A stretch of 64,000 nt of DNA, taken from assembly GCA_947579605.1 (NCBI GenBank), contig OX388321.1, positions 10,877,427 through 10,941,426 of the forward strand. The letters are read 5' to 3'. Shown piece after piece: positions 52,952 to 63,004 of this stretch. Origin of the DNA: Athripsodes cinereus (Eukaryota > Arthropoda > Insecta > Trichoptera > Leptoceridae). A program made the position numbers and the translations under genes. Numbering within the stretch: the stretch's first letter is position 1; every line of letters starts with the position of its first letter. Under the pieces are notes generated by a model. The model ran no database searches and was not told where the DNA came from. It saw only the letters and a list, made by a program, of their open reading frames with translations.

Positions 52952-55783
52952 ATGTATCAAAATGTTAGGGGAATGAGTTCAAAGCTTCAAGAATTTGTTT
53001 TAAATGTGGCCACCATATCATATGACGTAATTTTCCTAACCGAAACATGGCTTCATCCTAATATTTATACGTCCGAGTTGGGTTTATCATCTTATAACAT
53101 TTATCGTATTGATAGATCTGGAGAAACTAGCAACAAGTTGAGGGGCGGTGGTGTCCTGGTTGCAGTGAAAAAGGAGCTGGTATCCAGTCAACTAGAATCA
53201 AAATACAAAGATGTTGAACAAATCTTTGTTATGATAACTACTGGAGGACGTAAATTTATCATGGCCTGTGTTTATATTCCCCCGACATCACCATTGCACT
53301 TATATGAGCATCACTTTGAAGACATTGAGATTGTAAGAACCGAGTTCCCTGAGGAAACTTTATTGGTGGCAGGAGACTACAATCTACCCAACTTGTTATG
53401 GAATGATGTGCATTCTGAAAATCCTACCAAAAGAGATGGAAGACTGTTTACCGAGATTGAGAAGGCTGTCGCTGATAATTTCAATTTTTTAAATCTGTAC
53501 CAACTTAATAATGTTACAAATAGCAATGATAAGACATTAGACCTAGTGTTTTCTAGTGACCCAAATGTTGTAGTGAGTGAATCGTGTGAGTGTGTCCTTC
53601 CTATAGATGTTCACCATCCTCCACTGAACATAATTTTAGGAGACTCACACTTACCATTTTGTATTAATCATACTAATACTTTTTTGAATTATCATAAGGC
53701 TGATTACGGTAATATAAATAGTAGATTATTTTCTACTGACTGGGATTTTTTGCAAAATTTGCCATTGTCTGAGGGGTTGGATGGGTTTTATAAAGTGGTG
53801 CATAATCTCATTACGGAGTGCATTCCTTCTGTTACATATAGTCCTTCTAAGTATCCTGAATGGTTTAATGGTGAATTAAAGAGCAAAATATCAGAAAAGA
53901 AGGATGCTCATAGAGTGTACAAGCTTACAGGTGATTATAGTGACTATAGACTTTTTTCGGAATTGAGAAAGGAATGTAAAAAAATAGCTAATGAATGTTA
54001 TACAAGATATATGAATGGTATTGAGAATTCAATTAGTATAAATACAAAAAACTTGTTCAAATACTCCAATTCTTTGAGATCGGCGGATTCTGGTATTCCG
54101 GGGACTGTGCGATATGCTAGTAGAACTGGTGACACCCCTGATGGAGTGGCGGACCTGTTTGCTGATTTTTTTAAAAGTGTATATAATGACTCCTTAACTT
54201 CTAATCAGAATGGAGCACACGAGTCTCAAATTGATCTTCAGCTATTTTCTGTTAATATTGAAATTAGAGATATAGTTAAATGTATAAGAGAGTTAAAGCC
54301 TAAAACTAGTTCTGGACCTGATGGGGTGCCTCCTATATTTCTCATAAGATGTATTCATAGTTTATCTTACCCATTGTTTGTATTGTTTAATAAATCAATT
54401 GTATCTGGTGTGTATCCAGATTGTTGGAAGCACAGCTACCTTATCCCAATTTTCAAGTCGGGCAATAGACAGGAGGTCACTGACTATAGACCAATTTGCA
54501 TGCAGTCTGCAATACCAAAATTGTTTGAGAAAATTGTCTTGAGTAAGATATCACCATGCATTGGCAATATCATATCTGATTGTCAGCATGGATTTATGTC
54601 TTCAAGGTCTACTCTGTCTAACCTGCTGGAGTATGAAAATTTTATATCTAATGTGCTGGCTAGTCGAGGTCAGGTTGATTCCATCTATACGGACTTTAGC
54701 AAGGCTTTCGATAGGGTGGACCACAATTTGCTTGCAAATAAATTGCGGTCAATTGGTTTTGGTGGACCCCTTTTTTCATGGTTTGTGGACTATTTGAGGA
54801 ATCGTAGGTTGTCAGTGAAAATAAATAATACTCTCTCTCGCACATTTGAAGTTTTAAGTGGCGTTCCGCAAGGTTCCCACCTCGGCCCGATGTTATTCAT
54901 TCTCTTTATTAATGACGCTGTGAACATATTCACTAATGTGAGAGTTCTAATGTATGCTGATGACATGAAAATTTTCAAGGCTATAAATTGTATGGTGGAC
55001 TGTGAGACGCTGCAGAAAAATTTAGATGATTTTTGCAACTGGTGCTACGGGAATAAACTAACATTGAATACAAAGAAATGCCAAGTTATGCGTTTCTACA
55101 GAATTAAACATCCCCTTTTTTATAAATATAAAATAAATGGTTCTGTGCTGGGATCAGTCAATGAAATACGTGATCTTGGTATAATTTTTGACCAGCGACT
55201 AAGTTTTGTTAATCATGTGGACAGTATTTGCAAAAGATCATTGAGAATGTTGGGTTTTGTGCTGAGAATCTGTAAGCCTTTTTCAAGTTTGTATACATTT
55301 AAAATTTTATATACTTCATTGGTTCGTAGTATCTTGGAATTTGACTCCCCTGTGTGGAACCCATGCTTCAAGGTTCATGTAAATAATCTAGACAAGATTG
55401 AGCGTAGGTTTCTGCGGTACATTAACTACAGAATGGGTTTACCTAGGGAAAATATTGATTATAGTTATTTGTTAAATTCTCTAAATTTATTAGGACTATC
55501 TGATAGAAGAAAGTTGTCTGATTTGATGCTTCTATATAAAATTATACATGGTCAGATGGACTGTCCAGATATCTTTAGTCAAATAAACTTTCATGCTCCA
55601 TTAAGGGCCACACGACAGGCAGCACCATTTTATGTAAATGAATCCCTGACGACATATAATCAGAACTCATCGCTGAATCGTATTCAGAGAGTTGGTAATG
55701 AATACTCTCGGGCAGCTGATATATATAACACAACTTTATGTCAGTTTAAATCATGTTTGAAGAGTGTCTTGCTGCAGTACTAA
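52952..55783 (+). CDS. ORF2: AP-endonuclease and reverse transcriptase
   Basis: 943 residues, uninterrupted. The N-terminal endonuclease (about 1-230) has QNVRG (N4), FLTETWL (E31), AGDYNLP (D142, N144), TLDLVFSS (D197) and IDVHHPP (D219, H222). The reverse transcriptase (about 440-720) has SSGPDGVPP, CWKHSYLIPIFKSG, DYRPI, QHGF, the TDFSKAFD motif with catalytic D581, SGVPQGS (636-642) and YADD (668-671; D670, D671). The C-terminal region ends with a Tyr/Leu-rich tail typical of the group. Length fits a complete ORF2 (usually about 900-1000). The chosen ATG is close to the conserved NVRG start; the upstream in-frame residues (NTIKC) suggest translation could begin earlier. The protein would nick target DNA and prime reverse transcription there. 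It looks functional, but the truncated ORF1 and lost promoter argue against autonomous movement. Confidence 0.95.
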   Translation: MYQNVRGMSSKLQEFVLNVATISYDVIFLTETWLHPNIYTSELGLSSYNIYRIDRSGETSNKLRGGGVLVAVKKELVSSQLESKYKDVEQIFVMITTGGRKFIMACVYIPPTSPLHLYEHHFEDIEIVRTEFPEETLLVAGDYNLPNLLWNDVHSENPTKRDGRLFTEIEKAVADNFNFLNLYQLNNVTNSNDKTLDLVFSSDPNVVVSESCECVLPIDVHHPPLNIILGDSHLPFCINHTNTFLNYHKADYGNINSRLFSTDWDFLQNLPLSEGLDGFYKVVHNLITECIPSVTYSPSKYPEWFNGELKSKISEKKDAHRVYKLTGDYSDYRLFSELRKECKKIANECYTRYMNGIENSISINTKNLFKYSNSLRSADSGIPGTVRYASRTGDTPDGVADLFADFFKSVYNDSLTSNQNGAHESQIDLQLFSVNIEIRDIVKCIRELKPKTSSGPDGVPPIFLIRCIHSLSYPLFVLFNKSIVSGVYPDCWKHSYLIPIFKSGNRQEVTDYRPICMQSAIPKLFEKIVLSKISPCIGNIISDCQHGFMSSRSTLSNLLEYENFISNVLASRGQVDSIYTDFSKAFDRVDHNLLANKLRSIGFGGPLFSWFVDYLRNRRLSVKINNTLSRTFEVLSGVPQGSHLGPMLFILFINDAVNIFTNVRVLMYADDMKIFKAINCMVDCETLQKNLDDFCNWCYGNKLTLNTKKCQVMRFYRIKHPLFYKYKINGSVLGSVNEIRDLGIIFDQRLSFVNHVDSICKRSLRMLGFVLRICKPFSSLYTFKILYTSLVRSILEFDSPVWNPCFKVHVNNLDKIERRFLRYINYRMGLPRENIDYSYLLNSLNLLGLSDRRKLSDLMLLYKIIHGQMDCPDIFSQINFHAPLRATRQAAPFYVNESLTTYNQNSSLNRIQRVGNEYSRAADIYNTTLCQFKSCLKSVLLQY

Positions 55784-55984
55784 CTGATTGCTTTGAGTAT
55801 GATTTTGTGTTGTTATGGTGGTGCTTGTGTGTCTGTCATTTGTCACTTCTGTTTTTGAGTTGTTTTCACTTATATAATAGTTGTATGTTTTTTTTTTTAA
55901 TATGTTTAAAATGTATTTTTGAAATTGGCCTCAGAGCCGTTTAAATGTATAAATAAATAAATAAAAAATAAATATTACAAATCA

Positions 55985-56065
55985 TTACAAAGTCTCATAA
56001 AATTATCAGCTGTATAAGAGTATAAAGGCACTTTATTAATTTTTATGCCAAGTAATTCTCTATAT
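55985..56065. other. Short unannotated spacer
   Basis: AT-rich; nothing seen. Confidence 0.4.
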
Positions 56066-56069
56066 TTAC

Positions 56070-56160
56070 TTTGTATGTATGTATGTATGTATGTATGTAC
56101 CTATGTTGGATGATTTATTCGACGCCGTTTAATGGAGCATCCATCTCAAGGGCGCGAACT
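56070..56160 (-). repeat. GCGCC hairpin motif with (ACAT)n tail, reverse strand
   Basis: Reversed: GCGCCCTTGAGATGGATGCT, CCATTAAACGGCGTC (stem ATGG/CCAT), GAATAAATCATCCAACATAG, then GTACATACATACATACATAC. The microsatellite at 56070-56101 is therefore the element's own 3' tail. Confidence 0.75.
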
Positions 56161-56164
56161 GTTA

Positions 56165-57280
56165 TCTTCGTAATTTTCTTTTTAAAATAACTTTCTAGCC
56201 ATACATTGAATACATAAATAAATATATACTCTAATTCACTATATAAGCATTATTACCTATACAAAATATGGAAACAAAACTCAAAAGCAGTAATAACATC
56301 AAAACATGGTGAATAAAATATATATATTTGTACAATGGACGAGTTACTTGCATGGGCGCAATATCTTCTAATCAGTTGAATTTAAGTACAAGCATTTATT
56401 TTTCAATTAATTATACCTACAATTATTTTGTCAATGAGCAGATACAGTACGTCCATTGACTCCACCACTTTCAGGATACGTATGAATTGATGAATGGATA
56501 TGCAGTGAGTCTACTTGCTATACAAGTCAAACTTATAGAATATATAAATGATAACATTCCTACTTGTATTTCAAAGTACAGTTCCGAGTTTACCATATTG
56601 TTAACAAAGACTTTCTTAAGTTCTGTGTATATAATAATATTAATAGTAATAGTATCGGGATCATTTATATTCAGTAGAAGTCGTCCTTAAAATTAGCCAT
56701 CTTATCCTGTTTGCATAATTTACAAATACACAAAAAGGGATAGTTAGATATAATCTATATACTACCTCAGCTGCCAAACAAAATAATACCTAACGCATAT
56801 ATAGTAGCAATTTGGATATCTTCCCACGATCTTTAGGTGCTGTATGTGCCAATAAGCGAATCATTTATGTTTATAGATACAGATGTGAATTATAGAATAC
56901 GTAAACTTACTCTTGAAACCCTGTTGCATACATTAGCCTTTTTGTATGTTTATTTCATTTTTAATACATGAGATGTATTTTGTACCGTATTTGAATAGTC
57001 AGAAAGGTAATGTTTTGTTTATGGCTTACACAAACCCTTTTATTAACTTTTTTGAGATTAATAGAATCCGATTTTTTTTTCATGGATACATTTTTTTATA
57101 CTCAAAGAAAACACGAACAAAACTTTGGGTTAGTCTGAAAAGATCCCGCCTGTGTGATGAATTCGCTCTCTGTATATAAATTGTTTTTTTTTAATTCCAA
57201 CACAGTAAATACAAACAAACAACAGAACAACATTATGGAATATATTGCCCCGCTAGACTAAGGTCTCAGCACAGGTTTCG
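56165..57280. other. No gene seen
   Basis: AT-rich; small open frames near 56.49 and 56.95 kb have no support. Confidence 0.5.
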
Positions 57281-57287
57281 ATTTAGC

Positions 57288-57405
57288 GAAAAGGTACCTA
57301 TGCCGTTCCTCTCAAATATCTTAATTTTTATCAAGACGGAGTGGACAATTTGCATATTTATATGATGTAGTTATTTTTCTGACTTGCAGGAGATTCCGTG
57401 ATAGT
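57288..57405 (-). repeat. Repeat A fragment, eroded
   Basis: AGGTACCTATGCCGTTCCTC, CTTAATTTTTATCAAGACGG then AGTGGACAATTTGCATATTTA, reading as the reversed middle of repeat A. Confidence 0.5.
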
Positions 57406-57567
57406 ATACATACATATTATGTATTAAAATATTTCACTTTTTTTAAAGCGAAATAGCTAAACCTTTCACTGAAATTATGTTATTTTAATATTTTGTTTAA
57501 GGATTAAGAATGGAGATTTTGTTGTATGGTGATGGTTCAAATGATAAGTAAAACATTTATAAATTCT

Positions 57568-57738
57568 TCAGTACAACTTTTTCTTACTTTTCTTTCCCTT
57601 ACTTGTAAAACTCTTAGCTTTTATCAGTAAATAAACAGTGTAATCAATTCCTCTCCATTGATTATTATTATCATTAGGACTCCCCCTACTTGAAAATAGG
57701 GATAAATGTTTTCCAGTTAAATTATCTTGATCTTTATT
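57568..57738 (-). CDS. Putative terminal exon, basic C-terminus, unknown protein
   Basis: On the minus strand an acceptor-like TTTGCACTCTCAG precedes 56 codons and a stop (57568-57570). The peptide begins NKDQDNLTGKHLSLFSSRGS, has NNNQWRGIDYTVYLLIKAK and ends KGKKSKKKLY. The lysine-rich end and polar composition look more protein-like than neighbouring random frames. Frame entry is phase 0, which does not match the phase-2 exit of 60606-60838, so if they share a gene another exon lies between them. No family is recognised. An alternative is a chance open frame. Confidence 0.35.
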   Translation of the reverse strand, partial: NKDQDNLTGKHLSLFSSRGSPNDNNNQWRGIDYTVYLLIKAKSFTSKGKKSKKKLY

Positions 57739-57824
57739 CTGAGAGTGCAAAGCCGTTATTTACCTATCGAAATAATATTCTGAAGGAAATATGTATAACG
57801 AGGTGTTAGTTGATTTAGTTTAGC

Positions 57825-57948
57825 CCTAGACAAATTGCATTTGGCGAACGATTACAAACTAACTTTTCGACAATGCACCATAACATTATATTATGTACAT
57901 TGTCGAAAAGTTCGTTTGTAGTCGATCGCCAAATACAATTTGTCAAGG
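57825..57948. mobile_element. Small palindromic MITE
   Basis: Two 51-bp arms (57825-57875, 57898-57948) with a few mismatches and a 22-base AT loop. Outer CCTAGACAAATTG / CCTTGACAAATTG; inner AACTTTTCGACAATG on both sides. Target duplication unclear. Confidence 0.75.
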
Positions 57949-58027
57949 TAGGCTGTTAATAAAATGTATACAATATTGATGATGGAAGTATAAACTAAGA
58001 GCGCCCGGTATAGAATAGGCTTCCTAC

Positions 58028-58185
58028 TTTTTTCTGTAAGACAGGAACTTCTACAACAATAAGTTTTAAGACATTTGAAACCGACAATTTAATGATGAGA
58101 TATGCCATCGTTCTTGACCATCTAAATTTTTATTGGCACAGAGTGGACTACTTGCATGTTTATTATAAGCAGCTTCCAGGTTAAA
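58028..58185 (-). repeat. Repeat A copy
   Basis: AATTTAATGATGAGATATGCC, CTAAATTTTTATTGGCACAG, AGTGGACTACTTGCATGTTT, ATTATAAGCAGCTTCC. A further terminal piece (AGCAGTTGGTCCACTGGCTG, CCCTTTTTGTGAG) lies at 58690-58724, beyond the hammerhead repeat and split from this copy. Confidence 0.65.
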
Positions 58186-58189
58186 TAAA

Positions 58190-58480
58190 ATACATAATTA
58201 AAGTCCATTCATCCTTTCTTACCATTTTTATAAATTCACTATCAAAATCTGTACCTATACATTCATCTAAAAACACATTGCTACTTATATAATGATTTTG
58301 TAACTTATATCATATAAATACATCACACTCTTAATTATAGTCCAACTAGAGGAGGCAACCTCTATAATAATGCACATCTCTGATAAGGGTTTTCTGTGGT
58401 TTCCCCGTTATCGTACAAAGGCAAATGCTGGAGATGTTTGATATAAGACCGTCCACAGCGGCTCATAATTATTATAATAT
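58190..58480. other. No gene seen
   Basis: AT-rich; a GC-richer strip at 58385-58470 is unassigned. Confidence 0.4.
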
Positions 58481-58684
58481 GGTTGACGATACATGATAAA
58501 AACACATCTTTTTAATTTTAATTTTTACCTATTGTTTTCTGTTTGTCACATACTTAACTTGTAATGAAGCTTCACTTTACTTTTGCCTGACGATGAGAGC
58601 GGAAGCTCTTGAAAGCCGGCTCGCAAAAATAAATAAAGTCAATAGTGGAATAACTAAATATTGTGTTTCATTTTAAAAATAATT
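58481..58684 (+). mobile_element. Hammerhead-bearing repeat, copy 2
   Basis: GGTTGACGATACATGA, TTGTTTTCTGTTTGTCACA, AATGAAGCTTCACTTTACTT, ribozyme core, TGGAATAACTAAATATTG, GTTTCATTTT. Similar throughout to 39326-39515, but it lacks the ATGAACTTCCACC end block. It appears inserted within a repeat A copy. Confidence 0.65.
58581..58628 (+). ncRNA. Hammerhead ribozyme motif, copy 2
   Basis: Identical to 39428-39475 over the core. Stem I TTTTGC/GCAAAA (58581-58586, 58623-58628), CTGACGA (58587-58593), extra T58594, stem II GAGAGC/GCTCTT with GGAA loop, GAAA (58611-58614), stem III AGCC/GGCT, cleavage position C58622. Confidence 0.78.
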
Positions 58685-58800
58685 ATTATAAGCAGTTGGT
58701 CCACTGGCTGCCCTTTTTGTGAGAGAAAGATGGGATAGAAAGATGGAAGTTACATTTAGGTGTTGAATGCGGGAAATTAGTAATTGACTTTTTGACATAT

Positions 58801-58916
58801 GGCCGGTTTCAATTACCTATCTATCCGTGACTGTCGATTGAAATGTATGATTTAAAATATAGAACACAATAGATTTCAATCGACAGTAGCGGATAGATAG
58901 ATTATTGAAACCGGCC
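58801..58916. mobile_element. Small palindromic MITE (GGCCGGTTTCAAT ends)
   Basis: 116 bp with 44-bp arms (58801-58844, 58873-58916) starting GGCCGGTTTCAAT and ending ACTGTCGATTGAAAT at the loop. A few mismatches only. Flanks TAT and AAT; target duplication not clear. Confidence 0.8.
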
Positions 58917-59191
58917 AATAATCGAGTGCCGGAAACTGGACTTCACTTGCTGAGAAGCGTGAGTTTAAATCAACTTTGAATATAAACCATTCCGAAATTC
59001 TCTCTTAAAGAACACATGGCAAAAATTTCAAGTTTAAACTTATATAAAAATGATAAGGTATGTTGCCCTGAGCTAAGTACTCTTAACCATGCCTCACATC
59101 GATTCATAAGTGTCGCTTTCTTAAAGGAAGTTTGCATAACAATGCGTAACATGTAAACATACTTATCTAGTTTATATCTTAAACTAATAGA

Positions 59192-59345
59192 GTGGAATTG
59201 TGGTTAATACACTAGACTTGTATGCGAAGGGTCATGGGCTCGTTACCCGGAGTGAACAAAACATTTTTGCTCGTTTTTTGGATAAAAATCATTGTAAATA
59301 GTTCATCCAGAGTGGTTTAAATTCAAAGATTAAATAAATTTACTT
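59192..59345 (+). mobile_element. tRNA-like SINE, short
   Basis: GTGGTTAATACACTAGACTTG (A-box region), GGGCTCGTTACCCGGAG (B-box-like GGCTCGTTACC). Then a ~100-bp body ending AAAGATTAAATAAATTTA. Box spacing is tRNA-like. Unrelated in body to the SINE at 28.8 kb. Confidence 0.6.
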
Positions 59346-59349
59346 AAAA

Positions 59350-60595
59350 ATACAAGTTTAATTTATTGAGAGTTCTTTTTCTGACCTAATTTAAAGTTTT
59401 AAACAAAAAAAAGACTATAATTTGGGGGTTATTGAGAAATATCGATTATCTTATTCTGCATATAGACATCCGTAATTTATTGATTAGTGTTGAACTAATG
59501 TAAAACACGGCAATTTATTTGTGAACAAAATGATGAAAATTATTACAAATGACTATTCGAAAAAATAAACGTTCGTCGATTTAATATCCTCAAGTTTAAT
59601 AGGGGTCGATAAAGGTAATGTTCAAGTAGAGGGTGAGTTTCTTATCTTACAACAGTGGCTATGGGTGAATTACTATAAAAGATAGATGTTAGATAGACGC
59701 TGTTGGGGGTTGGAGGGCGGGATTAATGAGGCCAGACATCTATTGCATCCTTTAATTGGCATTTTTAAACACCATGGAGTCAATAAAAAAGTTTTCTATT
59801 CATTAAAATTTTATCAAAGTAAGTAATAAATTATATCCGATTGAGGTTCATACTCCCTTTCCACAAAGTTTCTACACTTGTACGACCACTGATTAAACTA
59901 ATCACCCCTCTATTATAAAATGGAAATGTTGTGTATTTTAAACAACTTTTTTAACTTGCTTGATCGCTTCTTTGAGAACACTTATAAAACTTTAATAAAA
60001 GTAGTTTTCCTACATTAATGATATTGAGTTTTTATGAAAGACACTCGTTTTTTTATAAATTTAAAACGCCGAAAAACGTCGTCTTTCTTTCAGAATAACT
60101 GCAGAAAAAAGTGAGAAAGGATTTTATGGGGCAAAAAATATTTCATATACATTTACATATATATCTATTTACAAAATTGGCTTACACTGTACGAAATCGT
60201 CCTTTATCGATAGAGTATCATCCAACTCATTCATGAAAATTTGGATAAAATTTGCTATAAAAAACAAAACTCAGTCGAAAATATAACCCAGAATATTTTT
60301 TACATTAAACTTACGTGGAGAAAACACTTCGTTTCAAATTAATATGGTATTAAATAATTTAAAGACTTTAGACTTAACAATAACATAAAGTTTAACGGTT
60401 CAATTTAAAGCCAACATTTAAGCCGGCACTCCAATTGATTAAATATTCTCTAGGCGGACTGTAAATACATTATAGTCCGGCTGGAAAGTAGGACAATCCA
60501 ATCATAAATACAGACTTTATTTAAGTCAGTTTCCGCTAAGGAACGATTTTCACACAACGAGCCAATTACTTTAAGCTGTAAAACAATTTAAATAG
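59350..60595. other. No gene seen
   Basis: AT-rich; a strip near 59640-59770 (GTTGGGGGTTGGAGGGCGGG) is GC-richer but unassigned. Confidence 0.5.
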
Positions 60596-60605
60596 TATGG
60601 CTTAC

Positions 60606-60838
60606 CAACGTTGGATGAATGTCTTATTAAAAACATCATCAACATCGCGCCACTTCTTTTTCAGAATAGGCAGAAAGGATCCAGTGTCACTTTTTCCTAT
60701 CGTTGCATAAACTATCCGCTTCACAGCCATATAATTCTTCATGCATGTTCTCATATTCCGTGTATCACAAGTTCGTTTTAGAGGGTCTGGCGTACATGGT
60801 CTTGTAACTTTATCCTTGGACACATTGAAATGAACGAA
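60606..60838 (-). CDS. Putative internal exon, 77 codons, unknown protein
   Basis: On the minus strand, TTATTATTCTTAG (acceptor) precedes 233 bp that end at a donor, CAACGTTG/GTAAGCC. The acceptor supplies the upstream stop in this frame, so the open segment begins exactly at the splice site. The peptide begins FVHFNVSKDKVTRPCTPDPL, has CDTRNMRTCMKNYMAVKR in the middle and KKKWRDVDDVFNKTFIQR at the end. It is rich in Lys/Arg with four cysteines, and its codon composition is less AT-rich than the flanks. Entry is phase 0, exit phase 2. No domain is recognised. It is the best host-gene candidate in the window. Confidence 0.58.
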
Positions 60839-61139
60839 CTAAGAATAATAAAAATTAAACAAAGAAAACTAATGTCAAATTTTGGTGAGGATATAATTTC
60901 AATTGACAATCAAATTGATTATAACTGGCTATTGTAAAATACATAGGTAGATATATAAAATATAAAGATGTCCGCGTTTTCATAAGAAAGCAAAATACAA
61001 AGGCCTCGATAAGCACCATAACATAATAAATAACTTTATCTTTAGTACATTTTCACATTCTTATAGGCATTAATTTTTTCGATTTTGTTTATAAAATCAA
61101 TTTAAATAATCGATCGACGCATCTAAGGCCCATTTAAAT

Positions 61140-61340
61140 TGCAATTGAAACTCTTTAAAAGTATATATTGTACATATTGATTGGTAGTACATAACTATGT
61201 TATTTCTTTTTCTTTTTGTATACCTATTGTTTTTCTCTTTATGCATTATTTCTCTTGACTGTTCCTTTTTATTTGTATTATTTGTAAAGGCTGATACAGC
61301 CGTTTATTATGTAAATAAATAAATAAATAAATAAATATTA
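61140..61340 (+). mobile_element. CR1-type 3' end, 5'-truncated
   Basis: Non-coding ~200 bp ending TTTGTAAAGGCTGATACAGC then CGTTTATTATG and a (TAAA)n run. The hairpin plus GTTTA plus TAAA tail matches the end of the element at 55.9 kb, so this is a severely truncated copy of a relative. Confidence 0.7.
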
Positions 61341-61344
61341 AGAA

Positions 61345-61955
61345 CTCATGAAAATCATTAATAATACCTACACTTAGATCTCTTTGCATTCAAATTAATA
61401 ACTCATTACAACCACATGTAAAAATATCATTAAAAATTTCTTTATAATACATTTTAAGCACAGAAATTATAATTGCATTAAAAATGCATAAACCGTTTAG
61501 TGGCCTATGTATTATCTACTCTTATTAACTATTTGTAATTAGTGTAACTTTAAATTATCATTTCCTTGAATCAAGATCTAAGTAATTATAATAAAAGTAT
61601 AAAAGAAATATATAAAAATAATGTTCTTAAGACCATCAAAAGAAAGTAATATTCATGAAAACATTAGTCCATCAAATCAAAGACGTTATTTTAATTAAAA
61701 CCTATTACACCTCTAAAAATAAAGCTTATTATAACGATGCTTAAAATACCACAGGGCGGCTCTTAGCCTTCGCAAAAGCCTTTTAAAAGGTTTGCTAATA
61801 ATCAATTCAAATTTTAATTAAAATCTAAGGTCTAATGTCTACACCAGGCTTTTTTTTCTTGAGTAACACCTTACAGAATTTATACTATGTACTTTTCAGG
61901 AATAATAATAAGAAGTGAGATATTGAGAAAAAAATATCCCTTCGTTTGGAGTGGA
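61345..61955. other. No gene seen
   Basis: AT-rich; nothing recognised. Confidence 0.5.
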
Positions 61956-61974
61956 AGTTATTTCTTTTTCATAC

Positions 61975-62070
61975 CTCCCCTTCTCTCTGTCTCTTTCTTT
62001 CTATCTTTCTGATTTTTACGTTTTTTCATTTCGGCCTCAAGTCGTAATAAAATCTGTGGCTTTATAAATA
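61975..62070 (-). CDS. Possible exon, charged helix, low confidence
   Basis: Minus strand: acceptor-like GATTTTATTGCCAG, then 96 bp reading FIKPQILLRLEAEMKKRKNQ and on to KDRKKETERRG, then a GAG/GTATGA donor. Alternatively the frame runs through to a stop at 61958 (ending GGMKKK). The peptide is an Arg/Lys/Glu-rich helix. As an internal exon it would exit in phase 1, not compatible with the phase-0 entry of 60606-60838. The poly-purine composition could produce such a frame by chance. Confidence 0.28.
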
Positions 62071-62079
62071 CTGGCAATA

Positions 62080-62560
62080 AAATCGGATTCATTACATTAT
62101 ACAGAAGAACAGAAGTGTGAAACCATATCTTATGAGTTAGAAAATTAACCGAATTACAATAACATGTTAAAAATGTGAGATGTAGTTTTAAATATGACAA
62201 CAACAAAAAATCTGTTCTGGATGTATGTAGTCTTTCACATTCTAATTTGTATGTGCATTGTATTCCTCAAATGTTATATTTTGTGTAATATGGTATCAGA
62301 AGTACCTCTAATATAATTTTTCAATTGTTTTAATCTCAGAATTTTTTTGAAAGTAAATCCTTACATTCGTATGGAACACGAAATGAAACTAATATTTTTT
62401 GCCAGTACTTCCATAATCACTTTCGTTTTTGGTAACGTAAAAAAAACTAAGTCAAGGAATATGTACTGAGCATTGACAATGTTATGAAAAATAGTGTCAA
62501 TTTAAAGAATTAATAAACAAACAATAGTAATAATACCTTAAGCATTCAGACATCATTATT
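62080..62560. other. No gene seen
   Basis: AT-rich; nothing recognised. Confidence 0.5.
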
Positions 62561-62571
62561 GAAGTGAAATG

Positions 62572-62700
62572 TTCACACATTGCAACATTGTGTAAAATAA
62601 AATCGAGAAAGGCGTCCCAACCTTTACGAATTAGCTTTAGTTGTCACTTTCTGTGCCCATGGAGAACGTTCAACGATTCCGCCATTCTCACTGTCATTAT
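62572..62700 (+). repeat. Repeat B, second copy
   Basis: ACACATTGCAACATTGTGTA, GAGAAAGGCGTCCCAACC, CCATGGAGAACGTTCAACG, CGCCATTCTCACTGTCA. Blocks match the reverse complement of 1-110 and of 365-430, so it contains both halves that are rearranged at the window start. Confidence 0.6.
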
Positions 62701-62754
62701 ATGAATTCCAGTAATCTAGAAATAAGTTAAATTAAATAGATTAAGCTTAAAAAT

Positions 62755-63000
62755 GTTGTGGATTCCTTTAGTGATGATAACGCTGCACTATCTCACCATC
62801 TCTCCATCCTCGTGGCGCTCGTCTTCCACAACAAACTACTATCCTCACTCCATCTTCTCTACAACAGAGTATCAGTGAGCAATATTGGTACTACTGATTC
62901 TACTCCTTACTACAGTAGGTACAGTATGGTGTACTATAGATACAAACAGTCTCCTTTTATTCATCTCGAAGTTCTCCTTCTTTGACCCACGCCACCTTTT
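62755..63000. other. Less AT-rich stretch, function unclear
   Basis: Open on the plus strand for 75 codons (from 62758, DSFSDDNAALSHHLSILVAL), with many short C- and T-rich words. No splice pair or domain found. It could be part of a repeat or an untranslated region. Confidence 0.3.
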
Positions 63001-63004
63001 AGTA

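Larger units (their letters stand above)
52488..55978 (+). mobile_element. CR1/Jockey-type non-LTR retrotransposon, 5'-truncated
   Basis: About 3.5 kb: the C-terminal part of ORF1, intact ORF2, and a ~190-bp 3' untranslated region with a short hairpin (GGCCTCAGAGCC) followed by GTTTAAATGTATAAATAAAT. Elements of this type insert by target-primed reverse transcription and are usually truncated at the 5' end, as here. Target duplications could not be fixed because the 3' flank is A-rich. It is the only copy in the window with an undamaged catalytic protein. Clade choice (CR1 versus Jockey group) is by motif style only. Confidence 0.88.

Noticed and set aside
54561..55038. Overlapping frames within ORF2 on both strands
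   Set aside because: Shadow frames of the 943-residue reverse transcriptase protein.
61320..61336. Telomeric or satellite repeat
   Set aside because: It is a (TAAA)n retrotransposon tail; no TTAGG arrays were seen anywhere in the window.
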